NCBI RefSeq assembly: GCF_003001905.1
Contig: NZ_PVNE01000022.1
Location: forward strand, 1 to 61,683
DNA: 61,683 nucleotides
Source of the DNA: Planifilum fimeticola
GTDB taxonomy: Bacteria; Bacillota; Bacilli; Thermoactinomycetales; DSM-44946
Direction of reading: 5' to 3'
The notes below the pieces were generated by a model. That model was not told where the DNA came from and searched no databases. It was given only the letters and a program-made list of their open reading frames with translations. Below, piece after piece: positions 44,966-53,554 of the stretch. Position 1 is the first letter of the stretch; each line of letters opens with the position of its first letter. Made by a program: the position numbers and the translations under genes.

Positions 44966-45454
44966 TCACTTCTCCTCCCTGCGAACAAAATCCCCGCTCT
45001 TGCCGCCCGTTTTGGAAAGGAGACAGGTATCCGACACCACCATCTCCCGGTCGATCGCCTTGCACATGTCGTAAACGGTGAGGGCGGCGACGCTCACGGC
45101 GGTCAAGGCCTCCATCTCAACCCCGGTGACGTTGTCGGTCTTCACCTCCGCCTCCACCACCAACACTTCGTCCCCTTCCTCGTAGAAGCGGATATCGGCA
45201 CTTTTCAGGGGAACGGGATGGCACATGGGGATCAGGTCCGCCGTCTTCTTGGCCGCCATGATTCCGGCCACCTGGGCCACCGCCAGGACATCCCCCTTGC
45301 TCACCCTTCCCTGCCGGATCCGCTCCATCGTCTCCCGCTTCATGCGGATGCGGGAGCGGGCCACCGCCGTCCGGCGGGTGACCGGTTTCCCGGAGACGTC
45401 CACCATCCGGGCGCGCCCCTGCTCGTTGATGTGGCTCAGCTTCTCCACGTTCAT
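44966..45454 (-). CDS. moaC: Cyclic pyranopterin monophosphate synthase
   Basis: A 162-residue enzyme that makes cyclic pyranopterin phosphate, the first stable Moco precursor, with MoaA. Motifs: HINEQGRARMVDVSGKPVTRRTA, AGIMAAKKTADLIPMCHPVPL (about 70-90) and VTGVEMEALTAVSVAALTVYDMCKA. It overlaps the moeA stop by one base (TGATG). No moaA lies in the window. Confidence 0.97.
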   Translation of the reverse strand: MNVEKLSHINEQGRARMVDVSGKPVTRRTAVARSRIRMKRETMERIRQGRVSKGDVLAVAQVAGIMAAKKTADLIPMCHPVPLKSADIRFYEEGDEVLVVEAEVKTDNVTGVEMEALTAVSVAALTVYDMCKAIDREMVVSDTCLLSKTGGKSGDFVRREEK

Positions 45455-47397
45455 CAGCTCCGTTTTCCCGACCGCCCTTTCCGGAAGCGGTCCGTATTGT
45501 ATGCCCGTCCATTCGCCGGCCCGACGAAATCGCCCCGCTCCAGGGATGCCGCCGCAGCCCGGAAAGCGTCGGACCGAACCGTATCCATCAACATTTTCCC
45601 GGCCTCGCTCTCCGCCACCTCCAAGGGGATCACCAGGTCAAAGGGCTCCTTCCTCAGGGGAAGAAATTCGAGGCCGAACCTCCGCGCCACCGCCAGCGTC
45701 CCCATTCCGACGTCCGCCGAACCATCCTCCACCGCGGCCGCCACCCTCCAGGGGGAGGACACCTCCCGTTCATATCCGTCGACGGTGGAGGGATCGATTC
45801 CTTTCTCCTGCAGGAGCCGGTCCAAAAAAAGGCGCGTCCCCGAACCCTCCTGCCGGTTGACGAGCCGAACCCCGGACCCGGACAAATCCTCCGGTCCGGA
45901 AAAGCCCGTGGGATTGCCCTTCGCGACAAGCCATCCGAAGGGGCGAACGGCGAGGCGGAGGAGGAAAACCTCCTTATCCGGAATAAACCGTCTGACCCAA
46001 CGCCGGTGTTCTCCGCCGTCCCCCTCATCCCCCAGGTGGATCGCCGCCATGTGACACCCTCCCCTCCCGAGGGAGCGAAGGCCACGGATGCTGCCGATGC
46101 CGGCCACCGACAGGCTGAAGGGGGATCGATCCTCGCGGAGCAAGTTCACCAGGAGGTCCAGTGCCGGATCGTGACCGCCGGCCACCCACAGGGTGCGGTC
46201 AATTTGCTCCTTCGGCCTCAGCAGCTCCGCCTCCATCTCCTCCCCCGCCTTAATAGGCCCGTGACGGGAAGGAATCCGCAGCAGGCCGTCGGCCCTGGCC
46301 AGGGACATGGTGGAGCCCGCCCCCCGGGGAAGCGGTCGGGCCACATACCGGCCGCCGATCCGGCCGATGCTCACCCGGACGAAGTGCTCCCGCCCTTCCT
46401 TGCTCTTGACGTCCTCCTCCAGCCGTACCTGAAGGCGCGGCCGCGGAGACGCCTTCACCCCGAACCAGTAATCGATCAAGGGGCGAACAAACCATTCCAG
46501 GGCCAGGTATGCCGCAACGGGATAGCCCGGAAGCCCGATCACCGGTTTGTTCCTCACTTTGCCCAGCAGGACGGGACTGCCGGGACTGGTCGCCACGCCG
46601 TGCAGGATCACCTCTCCCAGGTCCTGGACGACGTCGCGGGTGTAGTCTTCCGAACCGACCGACGAGCCCGCGTTGACCACCACCCAATCGCAGGTTTCGA
46701 CAGCGTCGAGGATCGCCCTTCGGAGCAGCTCCGGATCATCCCCCACAATCCCGCGGTAATCCGGGTCCGCTCCCCATTCCTCCAGGTAAGACGAAAAAAC
46801 CGTTCCGTTGAATTCAATGATCTCGCCCCGCTCCAGCGCTTTCCCCGGAGGAACCAATTCCGATCCGGTGGGAAGGATGGCCACCCGCGGCTTGGCAACC
46901 ACCGGCACCTCCGTCACGCCGCCGGCAAGCAGCACCCCCAGGTCCACCGGCCGGATATGATGATGGGCCGGCAGGATCATCTCGCCTCGCACCACGTCTT
47001 CTCCCACGGACCGGACATGTTTCCAGGGAACGGCCGGTTCCCGGATTTCCACCGTCCGCTCGTCGATCCGCCGAACCCGCTCAATCATGATCACCGCGTC
47101 CGTCCCCTTCGGAAGGGGATCCCCGGTGTTGACGGGATGGTAATCCACCCCTTCCGTCAACCGCAAGGGACGATCGGGGCAAGCGGTCCGGGTCCGCTCC
47201 GCCCGCACGGCAATTCCGTCCATCGCCGACGCGGGGAAAGAAGGCATCGACTGACGGGCATACACCGGCTCCGCCGTCACCCGGTCCCGGGCCTTCGGAA
47301 CCGGAATCCGTTCCGTTTCCGGAGAGAAGCGAAATGAAAGCATCAGCCTCTCCTGGGCCGCGGCAAGGGACATGTTTCCGACGGCTCTCTTTCGCAA
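45454..47397 (-). CDS. moeA: Molybdopterin molybdenumtransferase fused to a substrate-binding domain
   Basis: A 647-residue fusion. Residues 1 to about 395 are MoeA: AMDGIAVRAE (about 58), NTGDPLPKGTDAVI, ILPTGSELVPPG, NAGSSVGSEDYT and GLPGYPVAAYLALE; it inserts molybdate into adenylylated molybdopterin. Residues from about 415 (DRTLWVAGGHDPALDLLVNLL) to the end form a periplasmic-binding-protein-like domain (NRQEGSGTRLFLDRLL, GSADVGMGTLAVA) as seen in MoeA-PBP proteins of Firmicutes, perhaps a molybdate or tungstate sensor. Start uncertain: TTG 47397 has AGAGGTGG 8 bases upstream; ATG 47373 and ATG 47529 have no good SD. Confidence 0.88.
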   Translation of the reverse strand: MRKRAVGNMSLAAAQERLMLSFRFSPETERIPVPKARDRVTAEPVYARQSMPSFPASAMDGIAVRAERTRTACPDRPLRLTEGVDYHPVNTGDPLPKGTDAVIMIERVRRIDERTVEIREPAVPWKHVRSVGEDVVRGEMILPAHHHIRPVDLGVLLAGGVTEVPVVAKPRVAILPTGSELVPPGKALERGEIIEFNGTVFSSYLEEWGADPDYRGIVGDDPELLRRAILDAVETCDWVVVNAGSSVGSEDYTRDVVQDLGEVILHGVATSPGSPVLLGKVRNKPVIGLPGYPVAAYLALEWFVRPLIDYWFGVKASPRPRLQVRLEEDVKSKEGREHFVRVSIGRIGGRYVARPLPRGAGSTMSLARADGLLRIPSRHGPIKAGEEMEAELLRPKEQIDRTLWVAGGHDPALDLLVNLLREDRSPFSLSVAGIGSIRGLRSLGRGGCHMAAIHLGDEGDGGEHRRWVRRFIPDKEVFLLRLAVRPFGWLVAKGNPTGFSGPEDLSGSGVRLVNRQEGSGTRLFLDRLLQEKGIDPSTVDGYEREVSSPWRVAAAVEDGSADVGMGTLAVARRFGLEFLPLRKEPFDLVIPLEVAESEAGKMLMDTVRSDAFRAAAASLERGDFVGPANGRAYNTDRFRKGRSGKRS

Positions 47398-47470
47398 GGA
47401 ATCGTCCACCTCTTTCCGCCGCCTGCTCTTGCTGATGTCGAGGAAAACGCGTTCCGACTCGCCCCGACCT

Positions 47471-47926
47471 CTATTCAGTCTCCTCCACCTCTTCGAACAT
47501 GTCCCCTTCGATCTTGTCGATGGCCGCACGCAGCTGGTCGGAAATCCGCTTGATCATCTGCGCGCGCTTTTCCCAGGGAAAATCGGGAAACTGCAGGCGC
47601 AACTCGCGCATCTTCCGCTGATCGTAATCCAAAAAATTCAGGGCGGCTTCGCATGCCTCCACCAGAGCGTTCCAATCGGATATGGAGACTTGAATCACTT
47701 CGTTGGAGGTGTTTTCCGCTTTCATTTCTCTCTCTCCTTTCCCCTCCGAAGGGGAACCGATCCTCTGCACGGTGACGCGGTAAAGGGCACCGTTTTTCGC
47801 GACAACTTCCAGGCCTTGATCAGTCACTTCCAAACGGTGGATGGCTCGCTCTTTTTCGTCGGTTCTCTCCAGATGATTGACCATGAGTTCAAATAGCCAT
47901 CGTACGACATCCTGTTCATCCGTCAT
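47471..47926 (-). CDS. Hypothetical acidic protein in the Moco operon
   Basis: A 151-residue protein I do not recognise. The N-terminal part is mixed (TDEQDVVRWLFELMVNHLER, then a short beta-like stretch around GLEVVAKNGALYRV), a charged linker at about 58-72, and a helical C-terminal half (NALVEACEAALNFLDYDQRKM, KRAQMIKRISDQLRAAIDK) ending in an acidic tail. AGAGGAGGAAC precedes the ATG. Position as first gene of the moeA-moaC-moaB unit suggests a link to molybdate handling, but nothing in the sequence proves it. Confidence 0.7.
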   Translation of the reverse strand: MTDEQDVVRWLFELMVNHLERTDEKERAIHRLEVTDQGLEVVAKNGALYRVTVQRIGSPSEGKGEREMKAENTSNEVIQVSISDWNALVEACEAALNFLDYDQRKMRELRLQFPDFPWEKRAQMIKRISDQLRAAIDKIEGDMFEEVEETE

Positions 47927-48215
47927 GCTTGTTCCTCCTCTTCATTATGATGGAGAGCTGGACCGAACCATCCACATCCCCGAACACATCCTCATCCTTA
48001 AAAAACGGCAGAAATGGCAAAATGGTGTACAAGACGCCGTTTCTCTCATGTGATGCGGCTGATATAGTTGATATAATAGAAACCGAAAGAGTTCAAATAC
48101 CGGTGAAAATTCGCCACAGGACCGGGGAATGCCGCCCTCTCCTCCTGTCAAACCGTCGCATTTCCCTTCCTGTTGTACGGTCGCCGGTATGTTCAGAGGG
48201 GAGGAAAACGCCTGC
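47927..48215 (+). other. Divergent promoter/leader region of the Moco genes
   Basis: Gene-free. A TATAAT on the plus strand lies at 48072-48077. Downstream to the moaD-E start the leader has paired segments CCGGT/ACCGG (48102-48126) and ACAGGA/TCCTGT, so a regulatory RNA is possible; it does not match the Moco riboswitch as I know it. Confidence 0.45.
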
Positions 48216-48935
48216 GTGCCCGATATGATGGAGATCGAGGTCCTGTTTTTCGCCGGAATCGCCGAAGCGACCGGAAAGCGACGAACCGCCCTCGCCGTGG
48301 AAGAGGGGATCACGGTCGGGGAGTTGATCGATTTGCTGTGCGAGCGATACCCCGACGCCGCCCCGCTGATTCGCCGATCGGTCGTCTCCCTCAACCAGGA
48401 ATACGCCTCCGCGGATCAGTCCGTCCGGCCGGAGGACGAAATCGCCCTCATCCCCCCGGTCAGCGGAGGGGAAGAGGCGGGCGAAGAAGACCTGTTTGTC
48501 GTCACGGAGAAACCGCTTTCCGCAGACCGGCTGATCCGCCTGGTTTCCAATCCCCGGGCCGGCGCCGTCCTCACCTTTGTCGGCACGGTGCGGGAATGGA
48601 CGCAGGGGAAACAAACCCTTTACCTGGAATACGAGGCGTATAAGCCGATGGCCGAAAAGAAGATGAAGGAGATCGCCGACGAAATTTCCAAGCGTTGGCC
48701 CGACGTCCGGGTGGCGATGGCCCACCGGGTCGGCCGCCTGAAGATCGGGGAGATCAGCGTGATCATCGCCGCGGCCGCTCCCCACCGCGGGGATGCCTTC
48801 ACCGCGGGACGCTACGCCATCGAACGGCTGAAGGAGATCGTCCCGATTTGGAAAAAGGAAGTGTGGGCGGACGGCTCGGAGTGGAAAGGACCCCAGAAGG
48901 GGCCGTGGGATCCCCGGGTGGAGCCGTCCTCGTGA
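48216..48935 (+). CDS. Molybdopterin synthase, MoaD-MoaE fusion
   Basis: A 239-residue fusion of both molybdopterin synthase subunits. Residues 1-85 are the ubiquitin-like MoaD sulfur carrier, ending at SGG where free MoaD would end; a linker to about 100 follows; then MoaE (RLVSNPRAGAVLTFVGTVREW, KMKEIADEISKRW, AHRVGRLKIGEISVIIAAAAPHR, VPIWKKEVWADG). In separate systems the GlyGly C-terminus is thiocarboxylated, so the fusion leaves it internal and buried in a chain. GTG start with GGGGAGG 11 bases upstream; ATG 48225 is an alternative. Followed by moeB after 26 bases. Confidence 0.88.
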   Translation: MPDMMEIEVLFFAGIAEATGKRRTALAVEEGITVGELIDLLCERYPDAAPLIRRSVVSLNQEYASADQSVRPEDEIALIPPVSGGEEAGEEDLFVVTEKPLSADRLIRLVSNPRAGAVLTFVGTVREWTQGKQTLYLEYEAYKPMAEKKMKEIADEISKRWPDVRVAMAHRVGRLKIGEISVIIAAAAPHRGDAFTAGRYAIERLKEIVPIWKKEVWADGSEWKGPQKGPWDPRVEPSS

Positions 48936-48961
48936 GACGAAGCATGTTGGAGGGTGGTCCG

Positions 48962-49990
48962 ATGCACATCGATCGGAAACGCTATTCGCGCCAGATCCTG
49001 TTTTCCCCCATCGGAGAGTCGGGACAGGCACGACTCGCCCGATCCCGGGTGGCGATCGTCGGACTGGGCGCCTTGGGCACCGCCCTGGCCAACCACATGG
49101 TCCGCTCCGGCGTCGGCACCGTCCGCCTCCTCGACCGGGATTTCGTGGAAGAAAGCAATCTGCAGCGCCAGATGCTCTACGATGAGAAGGATGCCCGGGA
49201 GGGTCTCCCCAAAGCGGTGGCCGCGGAACACAAGCTGCGGGCGATCAACTCCTCCGTCCGGCTGGAAGCCCACGTCACCGACGTCACCTGGCAGAACGCC
49301 GAGGAGCTTTTGACGGGGGTGGACCTGATCCTGGACGGCACGGACAATTTCGACATCCGCTATCTGATCAACGACGTCAGCATTAAGCACCGCATCCCCT
49401 GGATCTACGGAGGGGTTGTCGGTTCCCGGGGAATGACCTTCACGGTCCGGCCGGGCTCCACCCCCTGCCTGCGCTGCATCTTTCCGGACGCCCCCGATCC
49501 GGGCTCGGCGGAAACCTGCGATACGGCGGGCGTGATCGGCCCCATCGTCCATATGATCACCGCCCACCAGGCGGCGGAAGCGCTGAAACTGCTGGTGGGG
49601 GACGCGGAATCCCTGGACCGGCGGCTCCATCACTACGAATTGTGGCCCTTCCACCATGCGGCGCTCCAAGTCAAAGAGAACCCGCACTGCGTCACCTGCG
49701 CCCAGCACCGGTACGACTTCCTGGATCCGGAAAACAAGGAGCCCCGGGCCGTCTCCCTGTGCGGGCGAAAGACGATCCAGATCTCGCCCGCGAAGCCCGT
49801 CCGTCTCAACCTCGAACGGCTGGCCCGGAAGCTTTCGCCGGTGGGAAAAGTGGAGAGCACCCCGTTTCTTCTCCGCTTTTCCGTCGACGAACACCGGCTG
49901 GTCATCTTCCCGGACGGCCGCATCCTGGTGCAGGGAACGGAAGACCCCGGCGTGGCCCGCAGTCTGGTGAGCAAATATGTGGGAAGCTAG
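48962..49990 (+). CDS. MoeB/ThiF-type sulfur-carrier adenylyltransferase
   Basis: A 342-residue E1-like enzyme that activates the MoaD (or ThiS) C-terminal glycine. Rossmann GLGALG near residue 37, RDFVEESNLQRQ (about 57), DGTDNFDIRYLIND (about 129), GSTPCLRCIFP and HCVTC zinc cysteines. The C-terminal 100 residues (from RYDFLDPENKE to the end) are the extension found in Firmicute MoeB proteins rather than a rhodanese domain. SD TTGGAGGGTGG. It follows the moaD-moaE fusion and may act on it. Confidence 0.93.
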   Translation: MHIDRKRYSRQILFSPIGESGQARLARSRVAIVGLGALGTALANHMVRSGVGTVRLLDRDFVEESNLQRQMLYDEKDAREGLPKAVAAEHKLRAINSSVRLEAHVTDVTWQNAEELLTGVDLILDGTDNFDIRYLINDVSIKHRIPWIYGGVVGSRGMTFTVRPGSTPCLRCIFPDAPDPGSAETCDTAGVIGPIVHMITAHQAAEALKLLVGDAESLDRRLHHYELWPFHHAALQVKENPHCVTCAQHRYDFLDPENKEPRAVSLCGRKTIQISPAKPVRLNLERLARKLSPVGKVESTPFLLRFSVDEHRLVIFPDGRILVQGTEDPGVARSLVSKYVGS

Positions 49991-50028
49991 CTGGAACCTG
50001 AATCCATGCGACGTCTGACCCTCGCATG

Positions 50029-50082
50029 AAGGGGTGTACCGCGACCCGTTACGGGAAAGCCCCCGCGCGGCACACCCTTTTT
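50029..50082 (+). terminator. Terminator after moeB (GGGGTGTG element, copy 5)
   Basis: AAGGGGTGTACCGCG pairs with CGCGCGGCACACCCTT; TTTTT follows on the plus strand at 50078-50082. Its core is the same as the intergenic elements near 2.9, 14.4, 17.1 and 24.7 kb. Confidence 0.8.
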
Positions 50083-50131
50083 CTGTCCCCGCCGTGCTCC
50101 CGGGGTTCACGACGCGCTTCCGCAGAGGACC

Positions 50132-51058
50132 TCAGTCCGAATCCGCCTTTTCCTTCTTCTTAGGCACCAGTTCCAGGTTGGCCATCCGCTCCACGGCCGT
50201 GATCAGGGCCTGGGTCCCCAGCTCATCCCCGCCGTGGGCCTGAACCGACCGGAGAAGCTGATTGACCACGGCGGTCCCCACGAGGGGCAGATTCATCCTT
50301 TCCGCTTCCGTCAGCACGATCCGCAGGTCTTTCTGTTGAAACCGGACGGAAAAGCCGGGATCGAGATCCCCCTTGAGAACGCGCGGAGCGTAGTTTTCCA
50401 GCGCCCAGGAGGTTCCGGCCCCCCGGGTGGTCACCTGCAGCATCTTCTCCAGATCCACCCCGGCTTTTTTGGCAAAGGCGAGAGCTTCCACCATCGCCAG
50501 CAGGTTGATTCCGGCGAGAATCTGATTGCAGGCCTTCACCGTCTGACCGGCTCCCACCGGCCCGCAGTGGACGATGTTTTTCCCCATCGCCTCCAGGACG
50601 GGCCGCACCTTTTCCAGAACCTCTTCGTCGCCTCCCACCATGATCGAAAGGGTTCCCTCTCTGGCGCCGATATCGCCGCCGCTGACCGGCGCATCCAGCA
50701 TGTGGACCCCCTTATCTGCGGCGCGCCGGGCCATCTGGCGGGTCGCTTCGGGGGAGATGGTGCTCATGTCAATCAGGATGGTCCCCGGCCGCGCTCCCTC
50801 CAGGACGCCTTCGGGACCCTCCACCACTTCCCGCACGTCGGGCGTGTCCCCCACAATGGTGATCACCACATCGCTTCCCGCTGCCACCTCCTTGGGGGAA
50901 CCCGCCGTTTCCGCCCCCCACTTCGCCGCTTCTTCCATCTTGGATGCCGTCCGGTTCCAAACGGTGACCGGAAAGCCGGCCCGATGGATGTTGCGGGACA
51001 TGGAACGGCCCATGATGCCCAAACCGATAAATCCGACACGGAGTGAACGGGGCTCCAT
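50132..51058 (-). CDS. Beta-hydroxyacid dehydrogenase (tartronate-semialdehyde reductase / HIBADH type)
   Basis: A 308-residue NAD(P)-dependent dehydrogenase: dinucleotide fold GFIGLGIMGRSMS (about 9-20), DAPVSGGDIGAREGTLSIMVGG (about 122-143, substrate loop) and GPVGAGQTVKACNQIL with the catalytic Lys (about 176). The GDIGAREGTLS form is nearest to 2-hydroxy-3-oxopropionate reductase (GarR/GlxR), but 3-hydroxyisobutyrate dehydrogenase activity cannot be excluded. SD AAAGGAGGTAG. No pathway partners adjacent. Confidence 0.88.
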   Translation of the reverse strand: MEPRSLRVGFIGLGIMGRSMSRNIHRAGFPVTVWNRTASKMEEAAKWGAETAGSPKEVAAGSDVVITIVGDTPDVREVVEGPEGVLEGARPGTILIDMSTISPEATRQMARRAADKGVHMLDAPVSGGDIGAREGTLSIMVGGDEEVLEKVRPVLEAMGKNIVHCGPVGAGQTVKACNQILAGINLLAMVEALAFAKKAGVDLEKMLQVTTRGAGTSWALENYAPRVLKGDLDPGFSVRFQQKDLRIVLTEAERMNLPLVGTAVVNQLLRSVQAHGGDELGTQALITAVERMANLELVPKKKEKADSD

Positions 51059-51254
51059 GACTGCTACCTCCTTTGCACAATTCGTCTCCCGTCAAATGGC
51101 GCCTCAGGCCCCTTTCAGCGGAAGCGCGGGGCCCGCCAGCCTCTCTTCCCGTCCGGGCGGTCAGCCTCCGCGCCCGCCGAACCGACCGCTTCCCCCATAT
51201 ATTTTCTGCCTCGACGGGGCAACTCCTCCCGCACCCAAGCCGATTTCAACGCCC

Positions 51255-51821
51255 TCAATGACCCAATTTTTCTTGAAGCCGGCTTCGGATGCTCCGTTCC
51301 ACCGCATCCCAGAGGGAGCGGTCCTCCAACAGGCGCTTTTTGAAGGAGCGGTACATGTCCCTCTGTTTCTCCTCAAACTGCGGATCGTCCTTCGGCGGCA
51401 GGGACGCCCGCATTTCCTCGATCAACCGCTGAACTTCCGGCGCCCTCGGCCCCCAGACCGCCCGTTCCTTGCCGTCGGCATCGATGAAGATGAAGATGGG
51501 GATCGACCGCGACTTGCCGTTCGTCAAATATTGATCCATCAGCTCCAGGTTCTCGTCCCGGATGAGAAACCTGAGCTCCATGCCGGCCGCCTCGGCCACC
51601 CGCATGAGGATCGGCACGCACAACATGGCGTCGCCGCACCAGTCCGCCGTCAGAATGATGGCGCGGAGCCGTTGATCCCGCAATCCCTCGTAAAAGGGAC
51701 GAACCTCCTCCGGGAGGGGAAAGCGATCATAAATCCCCATCATCTCTTCCCGGTTGACCTGCATCGAGTCGATGTATTCCCGCGTCGTCATTCCCTTTTC
51801 AAACCAGTCGTTGAGCGTCAT
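51255..51821 (-). CDS. Thioredoxin-family protein
   Basis: A 188-residue protein of the thioredoxin_9-like group: helical N-terminus, central LRAIILTADWCGDAMLCVPILMR where the WCGPC motif is replaced by WCGDAMLC, so the second cysteine sits farther away, then IPIFIFIDADGK with the cis-Pro (about 109) and a basic helical C-terminus. Bacillus homologues of this type are thought to be thiol-disulphide enzymes; substrate unknown. SD GGAGGG. Confidence 0.8.
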   Translation of the reverse strand: MTLNDWFEKGMTTREYIDSMQVNREEMMGIYDRFPLPEEVRPFYEGLRDQRLRAIILTADWCGDAMLCVPILMRVAEAAGMELRFLIRDENLELMDQYLTNGKSRSIPIFIFIDADGKERAVWGPRAPEVQRLIEEMRASLPPKDDPQFEEKQRDMYRSFKKRLLEDRSLWDAVERSIRSRLQEKLGH

Positions 51822-52064
51822 GCGAATCCCTCCAGTCCTTTTTCAATATCATTCTACCATGGCAGGGCCATCCAGTCTCAAGGAGCGGTCCTTCCAACGG
51901 GGCGTTTCCTCCGGACTGCGCGCAGTGAAGCGACCAAGCTGGAGCGGACGCCTTTTTTAAGCGGGGTCGGAACTGACACGACCGCGTTTCAATGGTATGA
52001 TTTTCATTACAATGAATTTCCTAATAGACTTATTGTTTTTTATATTGTAGGAAGGTGGTAGTCG

Positions 52065-53423
52065 ATGAAAAGGCGATCTTTTCTCCTGATCTTTTTCAGC
52101 CTTCTTCTCCTCCTGTCCGCCTGCTCGCTGAGTCCCGGCAAATCCGCGGACAAGCCCGAAGAAACAATCAAGCCGGCGGCCAAAGACCCCGAAGGAATGG
52201 TCGCCGAGGGACCCGGAAAATTTGCGGGGGATCGATATGACGAGGCGAAGGTTCAGGCGGAATTGAAGAAATGGCCCAAGAACATGACCGCCGATGAGGT
52301 GTACAACCGCTTGGTGTGGCTGCTGGCGGAAGATTACAAACCCGTCATCAAAGAAGCAAAGGAGTACAAGCCCTTCTTCTCCTTGAGCAAACTCGGGGAT
52401 TTTGATCCCAACCGGCAGCAGAATTCGGAAGGGCAAAAGCAAGAAAAGAACAAGAGGAAAAACATCGTCATCCTGATCGACTCCAGCGGCAGCATGGCCG
52501 GCAAAGTAAACGGAAACACCAAGATGGAGGAAGCCAAGAAGGCGGTGAAGGAGTTTGCCGGTTCCCTGGAAGGCGACATCCGGATCGCCATCCGCGCCTA
52601 CGGTCACAAGGGGACCAACCGGGAAAAGGACAAGAAACTTTCCTGCGCCAGCACGGAGGAGCTGTATCCCCTGTCCGCCTATCAAAAGGAGCGGTTCAAC
52701 CAAGTGATTGATTCCCTGAAACCCTCGGGCTGGACCCCGCTGGCCGCGGCGATCCGGGGAGCGGGCGAGGATTTGGCGTCGGCCCATCCCGAGGACGAGA
52801 ACATCGTGTATGTGGTCAGCGACGGAATTGAATCCTGCGGCGGCGACCCGGTGAAGGAGGCCAAGGCTTTGCATCAATCCAAAATCAAGGCCGTGGTCAA
52901 CATCATCGGGTTTGATCTGGATGAAAACAGCCGGAAGGCCCTGGAACAGGTGGCCAAGGCCGGCGGCGGGGAATTCACCCATGTCCGATCCGCCAAGGAA
53001 ATGAGGGACGGATTTAACATCTGGACATACCTCGGGCGTTCCAGTCAGATCAATCGCTGGTATCTCGACAACTCCAGGGGTCTCTTCTGGAAACGACAAA
53101 AGGAATATGAATATATCTGGGAACTTTTGGGAAGCAGCGTTCAACCCGGAAAGATCGGAAGCCTGAGCGACCGGGAATACGAACGGATGGAAGCGGCCGT
53201 GGAGTTTCTCATCGACCAGCGGATCATCCCGGAATCGATGGGAGGCTTCGAGGGAGAGGTGACAAAAAAGCTGAACCACCGGCGAAAAATGATCAGGGAA
53301 TACCAGCGACAGTTGCGTGAACAAAAAATCGGACAGATTGACGAAGAATACAAACGTATAAATGATCTTCTGGAACAAATCAAAAAACAGGAAAACGAAA
53401 AGGTTGAAACATATCGGCGATAA
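52065..53423 (+). CDS. VWA-domain lipoprotein
   Basis: A 452-residue lipoprotein (lipobox LLSAC, Cys20). A VWA domain (about 130-330) has the MIDAS motif DSSGSM (about 142-147), GWTPLAAAI (Thr, about 225) and VSDGIES (Asp, about 250), so metal binding is likely. The C-terminal part is helical and charged, with a long coiled-coil-like end (RRKMIREYQRQLREQK, KRINDLLEQIKK). GGAAGG 8 bases before ATG. A 516-codon frame on the opposite strand is a shadow. Role unknown, surface adhesion or stress complexes are possible. Confidence 0.83.
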   Translation: MKRRSFLLIFFSLLLLLSACSLSPGKSADKPEETIKPAAKDPEGMVAEGPGKFAGDRYDEAKVQAELKKWPKNMTADEVYNRLVWLLAEDYKPVIKEAKEYKPFFSLSKLGDFDPNRQQNSEGQKQEKNKRKNIVILIDSSGSMAGKVNGNTKMEEAKKAVKEFAGSLEGDIRIAIRAYGHKGTNREKDKKLSCASTEELYPLSAYQKERFNQVIDSLKPSGWTPLAAAIRGAGEDLASAHPEDENIVYVVSDGIESCGGDPVKEAKALHQSKIKAVVNIIGFDLDENSRKALEQVAKAGGGEFTHVRSAKEMRDGFNIWTYLGRSSQINRWYLDNSRGLFWKRQKEYEYIWELLGSSVQPGKIGSLSDREYERMEAAVEFLIDQRIIPESMGGFEGEVTKKLNHRRKMIREYQRQLREQKIGQIDEEYKRINDLLEQIKKQENEKVETYRR

Positions 53424-53554
53424 CGGATGTTCCCAAATCGAACGGAGCCGCCCGTGGACGGTTGCCCCGAAAAACTTTTGATATAATAAAGATGGACCCT
53501 TACACACCGGCTTCCTGCGCAGGAACGAATCTCCCTTAAAGGAGTGAGGATCAC

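Noticed and set aside
44469-45065. Longer MoaB with an N-terminal extension
   Set aside because: The extra 34 codons overlap moaC and have no start signal, while MWRVGIL follows a good SD.
47927-48215. Moco or cobalamin riboswitch
   Set aside because: A GGTGAAAATTCGCCAC segment recalls cobalamin leaders, but the B12 box and other core parts are missing.
51957-53507. A 516-codon open frame on the minus strand
   Set aside because: Antisense to the VWA lipoprotein, which has an SD, lipobox and MIDAS motif.
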